Part shown: positions 44,021 to 51,956 of the stretch, one piece after another
Layout: each line of letters opens with the position of its first letter
Position numbering within the stretch: position 1 is the first letter of the stretch
Assembly: GCF_003258605.2 (NCBI RefSeq)
Contig: NZ_CP031264.1
Span: forward strand, 1,612,001 to 1,676,000
From: Peterkaempfera bronchialis
GTDB taxonomy: Bacteria > Actinomycetota > Actinomycetes > Streptomycetales > Streptomycetaceae
Direction: 5' to 3'
DNA length: 64,000 bases
Position numbers and translations under genes: made by a program
Notes under the pieces: generated by a model
What the model was told of the DNA's origin: nothing
Database searches by the model: none
What the model saw: the letters and a program-made list of their open reading frames with translations, nothing else

Positions 44021-44923
44021 TCAGCTGCCTGTCGCCAGCGCGTTCTGCACCGCGCCGTTGGTGAGGTTCCACTTCGCCAGGATCTTCTCGTACTCACCGC
44101 TGATGATGATCGTGTCGATTGCGCGGACCAGCGCGTCGCGGAGTTCGGTGTCCTCCTTGCGCAGCGCGATTCCGAAAGGCGCCGGCTGCAACTGATCCGG
44201 AGCCAGCTCGAATGCCTTTCCGCCGTCCGTGGTCCGCGCACTGTGCGCGGCCACCGGGAAGTCGCTCATCTGCGCATCGGCCCTTCCGGCGCGCACCTCC
44301 GCCAGCGCCTGCACATCGCTGTTCTGCCCGGTGACCTTGAGCGGCTTGCCCAGGTTCCTGCACGCCTGTTGCTGACGCACCGCCAGTTCATACTGGGTGG
44401 TGGACTTCTTCACCGCCAGGGTCCTGCCGCAGAGGTCGTTCAGCCCGAAGATCTTCTTCGGGTTCCCCTTCTCCACGACGATCGCGATACCGGCCAGGAA
44501 GTAGTCCACGAAGTTGACGCCCTCGTTGACCTTCCGCCCGTCGGCGTCCTGACCGTCCCTGCGCTCCCGGGTGTCCGTGATCGCCGACATGGCGATGTCG
44601 TACTTGCCCTGTAGCAGGCTGGGCAGCACATGGTTGAAGCCGTTGGTGTCATGGAACTCGAACTTCACGCCGAGCACCCTCCCCAGCGCCTCCGCGATAT
44701 CCGGGTCCATCCCGATCGTCACACCGTTGGCATCCCGGAAGTCGACCGGCGCGTAATTGAGATCCGAGCCCACCTGTATGACCCCCGCATCCCGGATCGC
44801 CTTCGGCAGCCGATCGCGCAGGGACACCGTTTTACGCTCGGCATCGAACACCCCGCAGCCGCTCATCAGCAGCGATCCGGCCGTTACCGCGGCGCCCAGC
44901 ACAAAAAGGGATCGATGACGCAC
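44021..44923 (-). CDS. Amino-acid-type ABC transporter substrate-binding lipoprotein
   Basis: A 300-residue family 3 solute-binding protein. The GTG at 44923 is preceded by GAGGA at 7-base spacing; the signal RHRSLFVLGAAVTAGSLLMSGC ends in a lipobox. Mature domain: IQVGSDLNYAPVDFRDANGVTIGMDPDIAEALGRVLGV, FVDYFLAGIAIVVEKGN, LAVKKSTTQYE and a C-terminal YEKILAKWNL. Binds a polar amino acid or related compound outside the membrane. No permease or ATPase genes adjoin it, so it either uses a distant transporter or acts as a sensor. Confidence 0.9.
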   Translation of the reverse strand: MRHRSLFVLGAAVTAGSLLMSGCGVFDAERKTVSLRDRLPKAIRDAGVIQVGSDLNYAPVDFRDANGVTIGMDPDIAEALGRVLGVKFEFHDTNGFNHVLPSLLQGKYDIAMSAITDTRERRDGQDADGRKVNEGVNFVDYFLAGIAIVVEKGNPKKIFGLNDLCGRTLAVKKSTTQYELAVRQQQACRNLGKPLKVTGQNSDVQALAEVRAGRADAQMSDFPVAAHSARTTDGGKAFELAPDQLQPAPFGIALRKEDTELRDALVRAIDTIIISGEYEKILAKWNLTNGAVQNALATGS

Positions 44924-45121
44924 GACAAGGTCCTCTTCTTCCAAGGGACGCCCAGCGCAGCGAGACCCCGCGCGATTGATTTCGACTGCGGGAGTGAGGT
45001 CGCCGGAGGCGTTGCTGGGAAGCTCAGCGGTTACTTGCCAGTAGATCAAGATCACAGGAGCGCAATCGCCCGCAAACCTCGGCGGATCGCACCATCCGAA
45101 ACCGATCCGCTACCAATGTCC

Positions 45122-45151
45122 CGCTGGACGGACATCCATGTCCGGCCAGCG
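45122..45151. other. Interrupted hairpin in a gene-free stretch
   Basis: CGCTGG/CCAGCG and CGGACAT/ATGTCCG pair with one mismatch between them and a 2-base loop. It lies about 175 bp past the end of the receptor gene (transcribed leftward) and 200 bp before the binding-lipoprotein start, so it may be the receptor gene's terminator. The rest of the 403-bp gap 44924-45326 is relatively AT-rich and holds no gene I can support. Confidence 0.5.
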
Positions 45152-45326
45152 ACCGCCACCCTCGGTGAAATGAACTCCGGCGCGAACACCTGAAAACTCG
45201 CCGACACGGTGTTCCGATCAGCGCGCCACCCACCGTCGGCACGGCTTCCCGGGGCGACTCACAGGTGGTTCGCCACGGGGAGAGCCGGTGTATGTCCGCC
45301 CGTGGAGACATGCGGCTCCGCCGCCG

Positions 45327-45986
45327 CTACAACGCCCGGATCGCGGGCAGGAGCGTGTCCTTGACCTCCTGCCAGCGCTCGACGATGTCCGTGCGGTTGT
45401 GCAGCGCGTCCGAGATGTGCTGGATGCCGAAGAAGGCGGCCACGATCACCCGGGCGGCCACCTCCGGAGTGCAGCCCGCGCGCAGCTGACCCGCCTCCTC
45501 GGCTCCCCGCAGCAGGTCGGTCAGCAGCTGCGTCCAGCCCACAAACGGGGTGGGCAGCGGGATCCCGATGGTGGTGCGCTCGATCTGGAGCCGGGCGCTG
45601 GCCTGGACGATCGGGTCGTCACGGAAGGTCAGGACGACTCTGTCCAGCAGGTGGACGACCGTCTCGAACGGGGGCAGTCCGGCCGCTCCGACGTCGGAGA
45701 CGAGCGCGGGCCAGAGTGCATAGTGCTCCTCGACCACCGAGGCGGCGAGGTTCTCCTTGTTGCTGAAGTGGTGGTAGATCGCACCCTTGGTGATCTGCGC
45801 CCGCTTCGCGACGGACTGCAGTGAGGTGCTGCGGAAGCCGTTGGCCGCGAACTCGTCGGCCGCCACCCGAAGGATCAGCTGCCGGGTGTGCCGAGCCCGC
45901 TCCTGATGGATCGGTGGCCCCTCCTGGGCGATCTTCGCCCCCCAGGGTGCCTCGTCGGCGCGGGCGTCTATGTGGTGCTCCGTCAT
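45327..45986 (-). CDS. Gamma-butyrolactone receptor-like TetR repressor (ArpA/ScbR type)
   Basis: A 219-residue repressor expected to leave DNA when a butyrolactone-type signal binds. N-terminal helix-turn-helix: TRQLILRVAADEFAANGFRSTSL-QSVAKRAQITKGAIYHHFSNKENLA, the form shared by ArpA, ScbR and CprB. The ligand domain has ERTTIGIPLPTPFVGWTQLL, where the Trp corresponds to the ligand-stacking residue. Start: ATG 45986 with GAGCGAGG upstream; an in-frame extension to 46097 would run through the operator. Divergent from the afsA-like gene with a 156-bp gap containing the palindrome. Confidence 0.88.
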   Translation of the reverse strand: MTEHHIDARADEAPWGAKIAQEGPPIHQERARHTRQLILRVAADEFAANGFRSTSLQSVAKRAQITKGAIYHHFSNKENLAASVVEEHYALWPALVSDVGAAGLPPFETVVHLLDRVVLTFRDDPIVQASARLQIERTTIGIPLPTPFVGWTQLLTDLLRGAEEAGQLRAGCTPEVAARVIVAAFFGIQHISDALHNRTDIVERWQEVKDTLLPAIRAL

Positions 45987-46042
45987 GTGCTGCCTCGCTC
46001 TTGCTGTTTGCGGCCACTGTCGCTGGTCGAGCCGACCGTTGC

Positions 46043-46066
46043 AATATACCTTCCGGAAGGTATATT
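46043..46066. promoter_or_regulatory. 24-bp perfect palindrome, probable receptor operator overlapping the afsA promoter
   Basis: AATATACCTTCC is followed directly by its complement, with no spacer. It is an AT-rich island like the autoregulatory elements bound by butyrolactone receptors. A plausible afsA promoter overlaps it: -35 TTGCAA at 46039-46044 and -10 TATATT at 46061-46066, 16 bp apart. Binding would block afsA and, being 57 bp from its start, also the receptor gene. Confidence 0.75.
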
Positions 46067-46142
46067 TTTGCACCCGGGGGGGCACACCTTTGCCCACCAG
46101 TGCGATCTCAAACCGAGCACGTCAGCGAGGGGCGATTTGAAC

Positions 46143-47177
46143 GTGGCCACCATGAATCCGTTAGCTGTCCAGGTGCCGCACACCGACACAGAGCAGCAGA
46201 AGCTGACTTTCGACCGAGGGGTGCCCCGCACCCTGGTCCACAAGACGGCCGTGTCGGAGGTCCTGCTGACCGACGCCGTCCGCATCGGGTCGAACCGGTA
46301 CACAGTCGCGGCGCAATGGCCCCAGCACCACACCCTGTTCGGCTCCGGCATCTGCCCGGCCGGCACCGCCGATCCGCAGTTGCTGGTCGAGACCGTCCGG
46401 CAGAGCGGCATCTACCTCTCGCACGTGTACTACGGCGTGCCGCAGCACCACCCGTTTGTGCTGACGAGCCTCGAGTACGAACTCGAACCGCCCACCGCCC
46501 GGTCAGCCGCCCGCACCGCTCCGCACTCCGTGCTGGTGGACGTCGCCTGCCGGCTCGACGCCGGGGTCGACGACCGTTTCGGGATGACCCTGGATGCCAC
46601 CCTGGTCGCGGACGGCCGTCTCGAAGGCCGGGTCGGCCTCTGCTGGCAGGCCCTCAGCCCCGAGCGCTACCAGCGTGTGCGCTACCCGCGCGGACGCGGG
46701 AGGACCACGCCCGTCCGACCGCATGCGGCGATCCTCGACCTGCCCCCGCCGGTGCTGCCGCCTCGGACCTTCGGCCGGCTCCACCAGCGGGACACGATGC
46801 TCGCCGCGGGCTGCACCCCGGACAGCTGGCAGCTGCGCCTCGACACCGCGCACCCTGTCTACTTCGATCACTCCTGCGACCACATACCCGGCATGTCGCT
46901 GATCGAGTCCTTCAACCAGGCTGCGGCGCTGTCCTCGGCGCAGGCCACCGGAGCCGATCCAGCCCTGCTGCGCTGGACCCTGGAATCCAGCGCCGTCTCG
47001 TTCCTCGCCTTCGGTGAACTGGACGCGCCCGTGACGATCACGGCGGAGCCGGTACCGGAGCCGTCCGAGCTCGGACGGCAACCCGTACGCGTCGCAGCCG
47101 AGCAGGACGGGAGACTGCTCGCCGCCGCTGCCCTCATCGGCGTCCTCACCAGCGCGGCGGCGGGCGGAGCCCAATGA
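46143..47177 (+). CDS. afsA: AfsA-family butyrolactone signal synthase
   Basis: Condenses a beta-ketoacyl-ACP with dihydroxyacetone phosphate, the committed step of butyrolactone-type signals. Two AfsA (hotdog-like) repeats are seen: KTAVSEVLLTDAVRIG, YTVAAQWPQHHTLFG, VETVRQSGIYLSHVYYGVPQHHPFVL in the first; VYFDHSCDHIPGMSLIESFNQAA in the second. 344 residues from GTG 46143 (AGGGG ten bases upstream); ATG 46152 is possible. The leucine codon at 46161-46163 is TTA, so translation should depend on the bldA tRNA. Ends in ATGA overlap with the next gene. Confidence 0.88.
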   Translation: MATMNPLAVQVPHTDTEQQKLTFDRGVPRTLVHKTAVSEVLLTDAVRIGSNRYTVAAQWPQHHTLFGSGICPAGTADPQLLVETVRQSGIYLSHVYYGVPQHHPFVLTSLEYELEPPTARSAARTAPHSVLVDVACRLDAGVDDRFGMTLDATLVADGRLEGRVGLCWQALSPERYQRVRYPRGRGRTTPVRPHAAILDLPPPVLPPRTFGRLHQRDTMLAAGCTPDSWQLRLDTAHPVYFDHSCDHIPGMSLIESFNQAAALSSAQATGADPALLRWTLESSAVSFLAFGELDAPVTITAEPVPEPSELGRQPVRVAAEQDGRLLAAAALIGVLTSAAAGGAQ

Positions 47178-48283
47178 CCCTCGACACCGGATCGCTGACC
47201 GCTCTCGCCCGGACCTGGGCCGAAGACATCGAACACCAGAGACGGCTCACCCCGGGAATCGCGGACGCCATCACGACCGCCGGCTTCGCCCGGCACTTCG
47301 TACCCAAGCAGTGGAACGGCAGCGCCGGGTCCTTTGCGGAGGCGGCCGAGGCTGCCGCCGTACTCGGCGAGACCTGCACCTCCGGAGCGTGGTGCGCCGC
47401 GCTCTACGCGGCCCACGGCAGACTCGCCGCCTACCTTCCCTACGAGGGTCAGCGGGAACTCTGGGCCGAGTCTCCCGACATACGCATCGCGGCCGCCATC
47501 GTGCCGCCCTCCGGGGAGACCGAGGTGGTGGCGGACGGCTGGATGCTCACGGGGACGTGGAACCTCGCCAGTGGCGTGGACCATGCGCACTGGATCCTGC
47601 TCGCCGCATGGGTCGGCGAGGGCGCGGCCCGCGCCTGCCGGATCTTCGCGGTGCCCCGCGCGCGGTTCGAGGTCGCCGACACCTGGCACAGCCTCGGCCT
47701 GCGCGGCACCGGCAGCAACACGGTGCGGGTCGAGCGGACCTTCGTACCCGCGCACCGTACCTTCACCCTCGGCGACCTCGCGCACACCGAGCCGGGCCGG
47801 GAGCGCTGCCACTCCGTGCCCTATCTGCTGGTCGCGGGGGCCCAGTTCGTCGCCCCCGCGCTCGGGGCGGCCCGCCAGGCGCTACGCGACTGGACGGAGC
47901 TCACCCGCGCCCGGGTGCTGACGGACGGCCGCCCCGCGCACGCCACACCCGGCGCCCAGGAGGTGCTGGCCCGGGCCTCCGGAGAAGTCCATGCGGCCGG
48001 GCTCCTCGTCCGCCATGCCCTGGGCCGGGCCGACCTGGCCGACATCACCGAGCAGGCCGTCGCCGAAAACGTCCGGGACTTCTCGCTGGCCGCGGAAATG
48101 TCCGCCACCGCCGTGGACAGGCTGATGCGGGCCGCAGGCAGTCGGGCCCAGGCCGTGGACAGCCCGCTGCAACGCCGATGGCGGGACGTCGTGGCCGCGA
48201 CGGGGCATGCCGCCCTCGGCTTCGAGGCGGCGAGCGCGCTCTACTCCCGGACCGGCCTCGGCCCGCCCAGGGCGAGCGGATGA
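47174..48283 (+). CDS. Acyl-CoA dehydrogenase-fold flavoenzyme (dehydrogenase or group D monooxygenase)
   Basis: A 369-residue flavoprotein: N-terminal helices (LTPGIADAITTAGFARHFVPKQWNG), ACDSH-like SFAEAAEAAAVLGETCTSGAWCAALYAAHGRLAAYLP, beta barrel (DGWMLTGTWNLASGVDHAHWILLAAW) and C-terminal helical bundle (LMRAAGSRAQ, RDVVAATGHAALG). The W-N-x-A-S-G-V-D-H pattern fits HsaA/DszC-like flavin monooxygenases as well as acyl-CoA oxidases. Coupled to afsA by ATGA and to the phosphatase by ATGA, so it likely tailors the same signal molecule. Avenolide biosynthesis is a precedent for an acyl-CoA oxidase making a Streptomyces hormone. Confidence 0.82.
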   Translation: MTLDTGSLTALARTWAEDIEHQRRLTPGIADAITTAGFARHFVPKQWNGSAGSFAEAAEAAAVLGETCTSGAWCAALYAAHGRLAAYLPYEGQRELWAESPDIRIAAAIVPPSGETEVVADGWMLTGTWNLASGVDHAHWILLAAWVGEGAARACRIFAVPRARFEVADTWHSLGLRGTGSNTVRVERTFVPAHRTFTLGDLAHTEPGRERCHSVPYLLVAGAQFVAPALGAARQALRDWTELTRARVLTDGRPAHATPGAQEVLARASGEVHAAGLLVRHALGRADLADITEQAVAENVRDFSLAAEMSATAVDRLMRAAGSRAQAVDSPLQRRWRDVVAATGHAALGFEAASALYSRTGLGPPRASG

Positions 48284-48957
48284 GCGGGCAGGCGGCGGCG
48301 TTCTTCGATGTCGACGAGACCCTCCTCAACACCAAGACCATGGCTGCCTTCTGGCGGTACTGGCGGCTTCACCACCCCGCGTACGGACCGCAGACCACCC
48401 CTGCGGGACTCACCGTGGCGCAGTTGCTCACCCTGCCTCGCGAGCAGGCCAACCGCGGCTACTACCAGCTCTTCCGGGGTGTGAAGGCCGCCGACCTCGC
48501 CGAGGCAGGCCGCTGCTGGTACGAGGAGTACCGGCACAGCGACTCTGCGGTGATCGTCACCACGCTGGCGGAGCTGCGCAACCACCAGGCACGCGGTGAC
48601 ACGGTGGTCCTCGTCTCGGGTTCGATGCGGGCCTGCCTCGAACCGGTCGTGGCGGAGCTCGGCGTGGACCTGCTGCTCTGCACCGAGCAGGAGCAGACCC
48701 CATGCGGAGTGTTCACCGGTGAGCTGCTGCGGCCGATGACCGGTCCGGCCAAGGCCCGCGCGGTCACCGAAGCGATGTCCGCCCTGGAGGCCGACCCCCG
48801 CGAGTGCTCCGCCTATGGGGACCACGCAAGCGATCTGGCCATGCTCCAAGCGGTCGGCCGACCCGTGCAGGTGGGCTGTGATCCCGTGCTGCGGGCGGCC
48901 GCCCGCGCCGGGCGCTGGCGGGTGCTGCCGGCGCTGGCGGGTCAGCGGAACGGCTGA
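48280..48957 (+). CDS. HAD-family (IB) phosphatase
   Basis: A 225-residue HAD hydrolase with motif I AAFFDVDETLLN, motif II VVLVSGSM, and motif III/IV K...YGDHASDLAML. The insert QTTPAGLTVAQLLTLPREQANRGYYQLFRG is the helical cap. Resembles SerB-like HAD-IB enzymes. In an operon with AfsA, removal of the phosphate left by dihydroxyacetone phosphate is the obvious job. The 3' end overlaps the convergent mutase remnant by 16 bp. Confidence 0.88.
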   Translation: MSGQAAAFFDVDETLLNTKTMAAFWRYWRLHHPAYGPQTTPAGLTVAQLLTLPREQANRGYYQLFRGVKAADLAEAGRCWYEEYRHSDSAVIVTTLAELRNHQARGDTVVLVSGSMRACLEPVVAELGVDLLLCTEQEQTPCGVFTGELLRPMTGPAKARAVTEAMSALEADPRECSAYGDHASDLAMLQAVGRPVQVGCDPVLRAAARAGRWRVLPALAGQRNG

Positions 48958-49712
48958 CCGCGACGAGATCGAGGATCCGGCGGGCGCCACGCCGTGGCGC
49001 CCGCCGGATCGGCGCCGCCCGCGTGGTCCGCCGCAGCCGGGGGGTGCGTACCCCAGGTGTCGCGCAGCACGTCGCAGACCTCCCCGACGGTGGCCCCGGC
49101 GGACAGCGCGTCCTTCATCGGATAGACCACGTTGTCGCTGCCCGCTGCCGCGCGCCGCATCCGCAGCAGGGCCTCCGCAACCCGCTCCTGGCACCGCCAG
49201 GCGCGGAGTTTGGCGATCCGCTCGGCCTGGCGGGCCTCGACGGCCGGGTCGGTGGACCCGTGTCCGTGCCTGGCCGGCGCCGCGGCCGGCTGCGGCCCGG
49301 TGAACCACTCGGGGATCTCGGATCGGCAGTACGCGCGCAGCTCCGCGTCCAGCCGCGCCGACGGCCCGGGCGGGAAGATACGGCTCCGCCGGGCCGCCTG
49401 CCCTCTGAGCCGGTCTGCGGCGACTCCCTGTTCTTCGGCGACCAGTTGGTAGAGCAGCACCAGCACCGCGGCCGACGCGCCGGCCGCCATCGACGTGGAG
49501 ATCCGGTCCAGCGGGATCCCGCTGAACAGCACCCGCATGTCGTCGACCGAGTCGACGGCGACGCCGGTCCTGCCCACGTGTCCCGAGGCCATCGGGGCGT
49601 CCGAGTCGCGGCCCATCCTGGTGGGCAGGTCAAAGACCACCGACAGGCTCGTCGCACCGCACGCGAGGAGTCCCCTGTACTGCGCGTTGCACGTCACGAC
49701 GGTCAGGGACAT
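48942..49712 (-). pseudogene. Internally deleted methylmalonyl/isobutyryl-CoA mutase-like protein
   Basis: A 256-residue open frame with two blocks of acyl-CoA mutase large-subunit sequence. Block one: QYRGLLACGATSLSVVFDLPTRMGRDSD, GRTGVAVDSVDDMRVLFSGIPLDRISTSM. Block two: QAERIAKLRAW, ATVGEVCDVLRDTWG, the family's C-terminal end. Missing are about 85 N-terminal residues and about 250 central residues of the barrel. The frame is intact and starts 4 bp after the E2 stop. Either a fossil or a reduced non-catalytic protein; mutase activity is not expected. Confidence 0.7.
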
Positions 49713-49716
49713 ACCG

Positions 49717-50961
49717 CTACCGCCCCATCATGAGCCGCTGAGGGTGTTCCAGTACGGCGGCGGTGTCGGCCAGCACCTTCGCGCCCAACTCACCGTCCAC
49801 CAGCCGGTGGTCGAAGGAGAGGGCGAGCGTGGTGATGTCGCGGACCGCGAGCGCGCCCTTGTGCACCCACGGCTTCGGGCGGACCGCGCCGAACGCGAGG
49901 ATCGTGGCCTCGCCCGGATTGAGCAGCGGGGTGCCGGTGTCGACCCCGAGCACGCCGATGTTGGTGATCGTCGCGGTTCCGCCCCGCAGATCGGCGGGGG
50001 TGGACCGGCCGGCCCGGGCGGTCGCCACCAGGGTCCGCAGCGCCCCGGCGAGCCCGGCCGGCGTCAGCCGGCCGGCGTCCTTGATGTTGGGGACGACCAG
50101 GCCGCGTGCGGTGGCCACCGCGATCCCCAGGTTGACCTGCTCCTTCAGGACGATCTCCTGGTTCGGCTCGTCCCAGGACGCGTTCGCCTCGGGGTGGCGC
50201 CGGAGCGCGGTGAGGTACGCGGCGGCGACCATGAGCAGGGGGCTGACGGGTATGTCACCCGGCGAGCCGGTCTTCTTCAGCCGCCGCACCAGCTTCATCG
50301 TCCGGGTGACGTCGACCTCCAGGAACTCGGTGACATGGGGTGCGGTGAACGCCGACGCCACCATGGCCTGTGCGGTGGCCTTGCGGACCCCCTGGACCGG
50401 GACGCGTCTCTCCCCGGGCCGGACGGCGGCAGCTTCCCGGAGTGCGGAGGAGGCCGCCAGTACGTCCTCGCGGGTGATCGACGCGTCCGCCCCCGACCCC
50501 CGGATCCGGGACAGGTCGACGCCCAGGTCCTTGGCCAGCTTCCGGACCGGCGGTTTGGCCCGGGGCCGCGGCTCCTCGGCCGTCTCCGCCGCCCGGGCAG
50601 GAGGGGCCGCCACCGGCTGCGCGGTCCGGTGCCGGCGCGGCAAGGCTGCGCCGTCCGTGCGGGGCCCGTAGCCGACCAGGACCTCCTGCCGCACGGGCGC
50701 CGGGGCGGGGGCAGCAGCGCCGGCCGGGGCGACGGAGATGATGGGCGTACCGACCGCGACGACGGCGTCGGCCGGGTGGAGGATCTCCGCCACGACCCCG
50801 TCATAGGGGATCGGCAGCTCCACTGCGGCCTTGGCGGTCTCGACCTCGCACACCGGTTGCCCGTCGGTCACGGTGTCCCCGGGCGCGACGTGCCAGGTGA
50901 GGATCCGGGCCTCGACAAGCCCCTCACCGACATCGGGCATCTTGAACGTCAGGACTGTCAC
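49717..50961 (-). CDS. Branched-chain 2-oxoacid dehydrogenase E2 (dihydrolipoyl acyltransferase)
   Basis: Core enzyme of a 2-oxoacid dehydrogenase complex; transfers acyl groups to CoA. Lipoyl domain FKMPDVGEGLVEARIL with the lipoylated Lys in VETAKAAVELP; peripheral subunit-binding domain VRKLAKDLGVDLSRIRGSGADASITREDVL; catalytic domain ending with SFDHRLVDGELG, the HxxxDG active site. GTG 50961 has AAGGA at good spacing; a TTG at 50982 is the only longer alternative. 414 residues. No E3 gene in the window, so the housekeeping dihydrolipoyl dehydrogenase is presumably shared. Confidence 0.92.
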   Translation of the reverse strand: MTVLTFKMPDVGEGLVEARILTWHVAPGDTVTDGQPVCEVETAKAAVELPIPYDGVVAEILHPADAVVAVGTPIISVAPAGAAAPAPAPVRQEVLVGYGPRTDGAALPRRHRTAQPVAAPPARAAETAEEPRPRAKPPVRKLAKDLGVDLSRIRGSGADASITREDVLAASSALREAAAVRPGERRVPVQGVRKATAQAMVASAFTAPHVTEFLEVDVTRTMKLVRRLKKTGSPGDIPVSPLLMVAAAYLTALRRHPEANASWDEPNQEIVLKEQVNLGIAVATARGLVVPNIKDAGRLTPAGLAGALRTLVATARAGRSTPADLRGGTATITNIGVLGVDTGTPLLNPGEATILAFGAVRPKPWVHKGALAVRDITTLALSFDHRLVDGELGAKVLADTAAVLEHPQRLMMGR

Positions 50962-50978
50962 GGGTTTCCTTCGCACTC

Positions 50979-51956
50979 TCAATACGTCAGGGCGCGGTCG
51001 ACGGCGTCGAGCACCCGGTCCAGGTCCGGAAGGAAGGCGTCCTCCACTCGGGAGGGCGGATAGGGCGCATGGAATCCGCCGACGCGCAGGACCGGGGCTT
51101 CCAGGCTGTAGAAGCAGCGCTCATGCAGCCGGGCGGCCAGTTCCGCGCCCATGCCGAGGAAGACCGGCGCCTCGTGGACGACGACCGCCCGGTGGGTCCG
51201 CTCGACCGACTGCTGGAGGGTGGTGAAGTCCACGGGTGACAGCGAGCGCAGGTCGACGACCTCCAGGCTGCGGCCCTCGGCCTGGGCGGCGGCGGCCGCG
51301 TCCAGGCAGACCTTGACCATCGGCCCGTAGGCGAGCAGGGTCAGGTCCCGGCCCGGGCGCACCACGGCGGCCTGGTGCAGGGGACGCGGCGCCGGCCCGG
51401 CGGTGGTCAGCTCCCCCTTGTCCCAGTACCGGCGCTTGGGTTCCAGGAAGATCACCGGGTCGTCGTCCGCGATGGCCTGGCGCAGCATCCAGTACGCGTC
51501 GCCGGCGTTCGACGGGGTGACCACCCGCAGCCCGGCCGTGTGCGCGAACAGGGCCTCATGGGATTCGCTGTGGTGCTCGACCGCGCCGATGCCGCCCGCG
51601 TACGGAATGCGGATGGTGACGGGCAGTCTGATGTGGCCCAGGGCCCGGGCGTGCATCTTCGCGAGCTGGCTGACGATCTGGTCGAAGGCCGGATAGACGA
51701 ACCCGTCGAACTGGATCTCAAGTACCGGCCGGTAGCCGCGCAGGGCCAGGCCGATCGCGGTGCCGACGATGCCCGACTCGGCGAGCGGGGTGTCGAAGAC
51801 CCGGGTTTCGCCGAAGTCCTTGTGCAGCCCCTCGGTCACCCGGAAGACGCCGCCGAGCCGGCCGACGTCCTCACCCATGACCAGGGTCTTCGGGTCCTCC
51901 TCCAGGGACGCCCGAAGGGCGGAGTTGAGCGCCTGCACGATCGTGGCCGTGGTCAT
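50979..51956 (-). CDS. Branched-chain 2-oxoacid dehydrogenase E1 beta
   Basis: With E1 alpha decarboxylates branched 2-oxoacids to give isobutyryl-, isovaleryl- or 2-methylbutyryl-CoA. 325 residues, typical of BkdB/BkdG: VMGEDVGRLGGVFRVTEGLHKDFG, DTPLAESGIVGTAIGLALRGYRPVLEIQF, IPYAGGIGAVEHHSESHEALFAHT-AGLRVVTPSN. Start ATG 51956 overlaps the E1 alpha stop as ATGA. Confidence 0.93.
   Translation of the reverse strand: MTTATIVQALNSALRASLEEDPKTLVMGEDVGRLGGVFRVTEGLHKDFGETRVFDTPLAESGIVGTAIGLALRGYRPVLEIQFDGFVYPAFDQIVSQLAKMHARALGHIRLPVTIRIPYAGGIGAVEHHSESHEALFAHTAGLRVVTPSNAGDAYWMLRQAIADDDPVIFLEPKRRYWDKGELTTAGPAPRPLHQAAVVRPGRDLTLLAYGPMVKVCLDAAAAAQAEGRSLEVVDLRSLSPVDFTTLQQSVERTHRAVVVHEAPVFLGMGAELAARLHERCFYSLEAPVLRVGGFHAPYPPSRVEDAFLPDLDRVLDAVDRALTY

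Noticed and set aside
45888-46151. An N-terminal extension of the afsA-like gene
   Set aside because: It would read through the receptor gene's start and the palindromic operator; a ribosome site supports starting at 46143.
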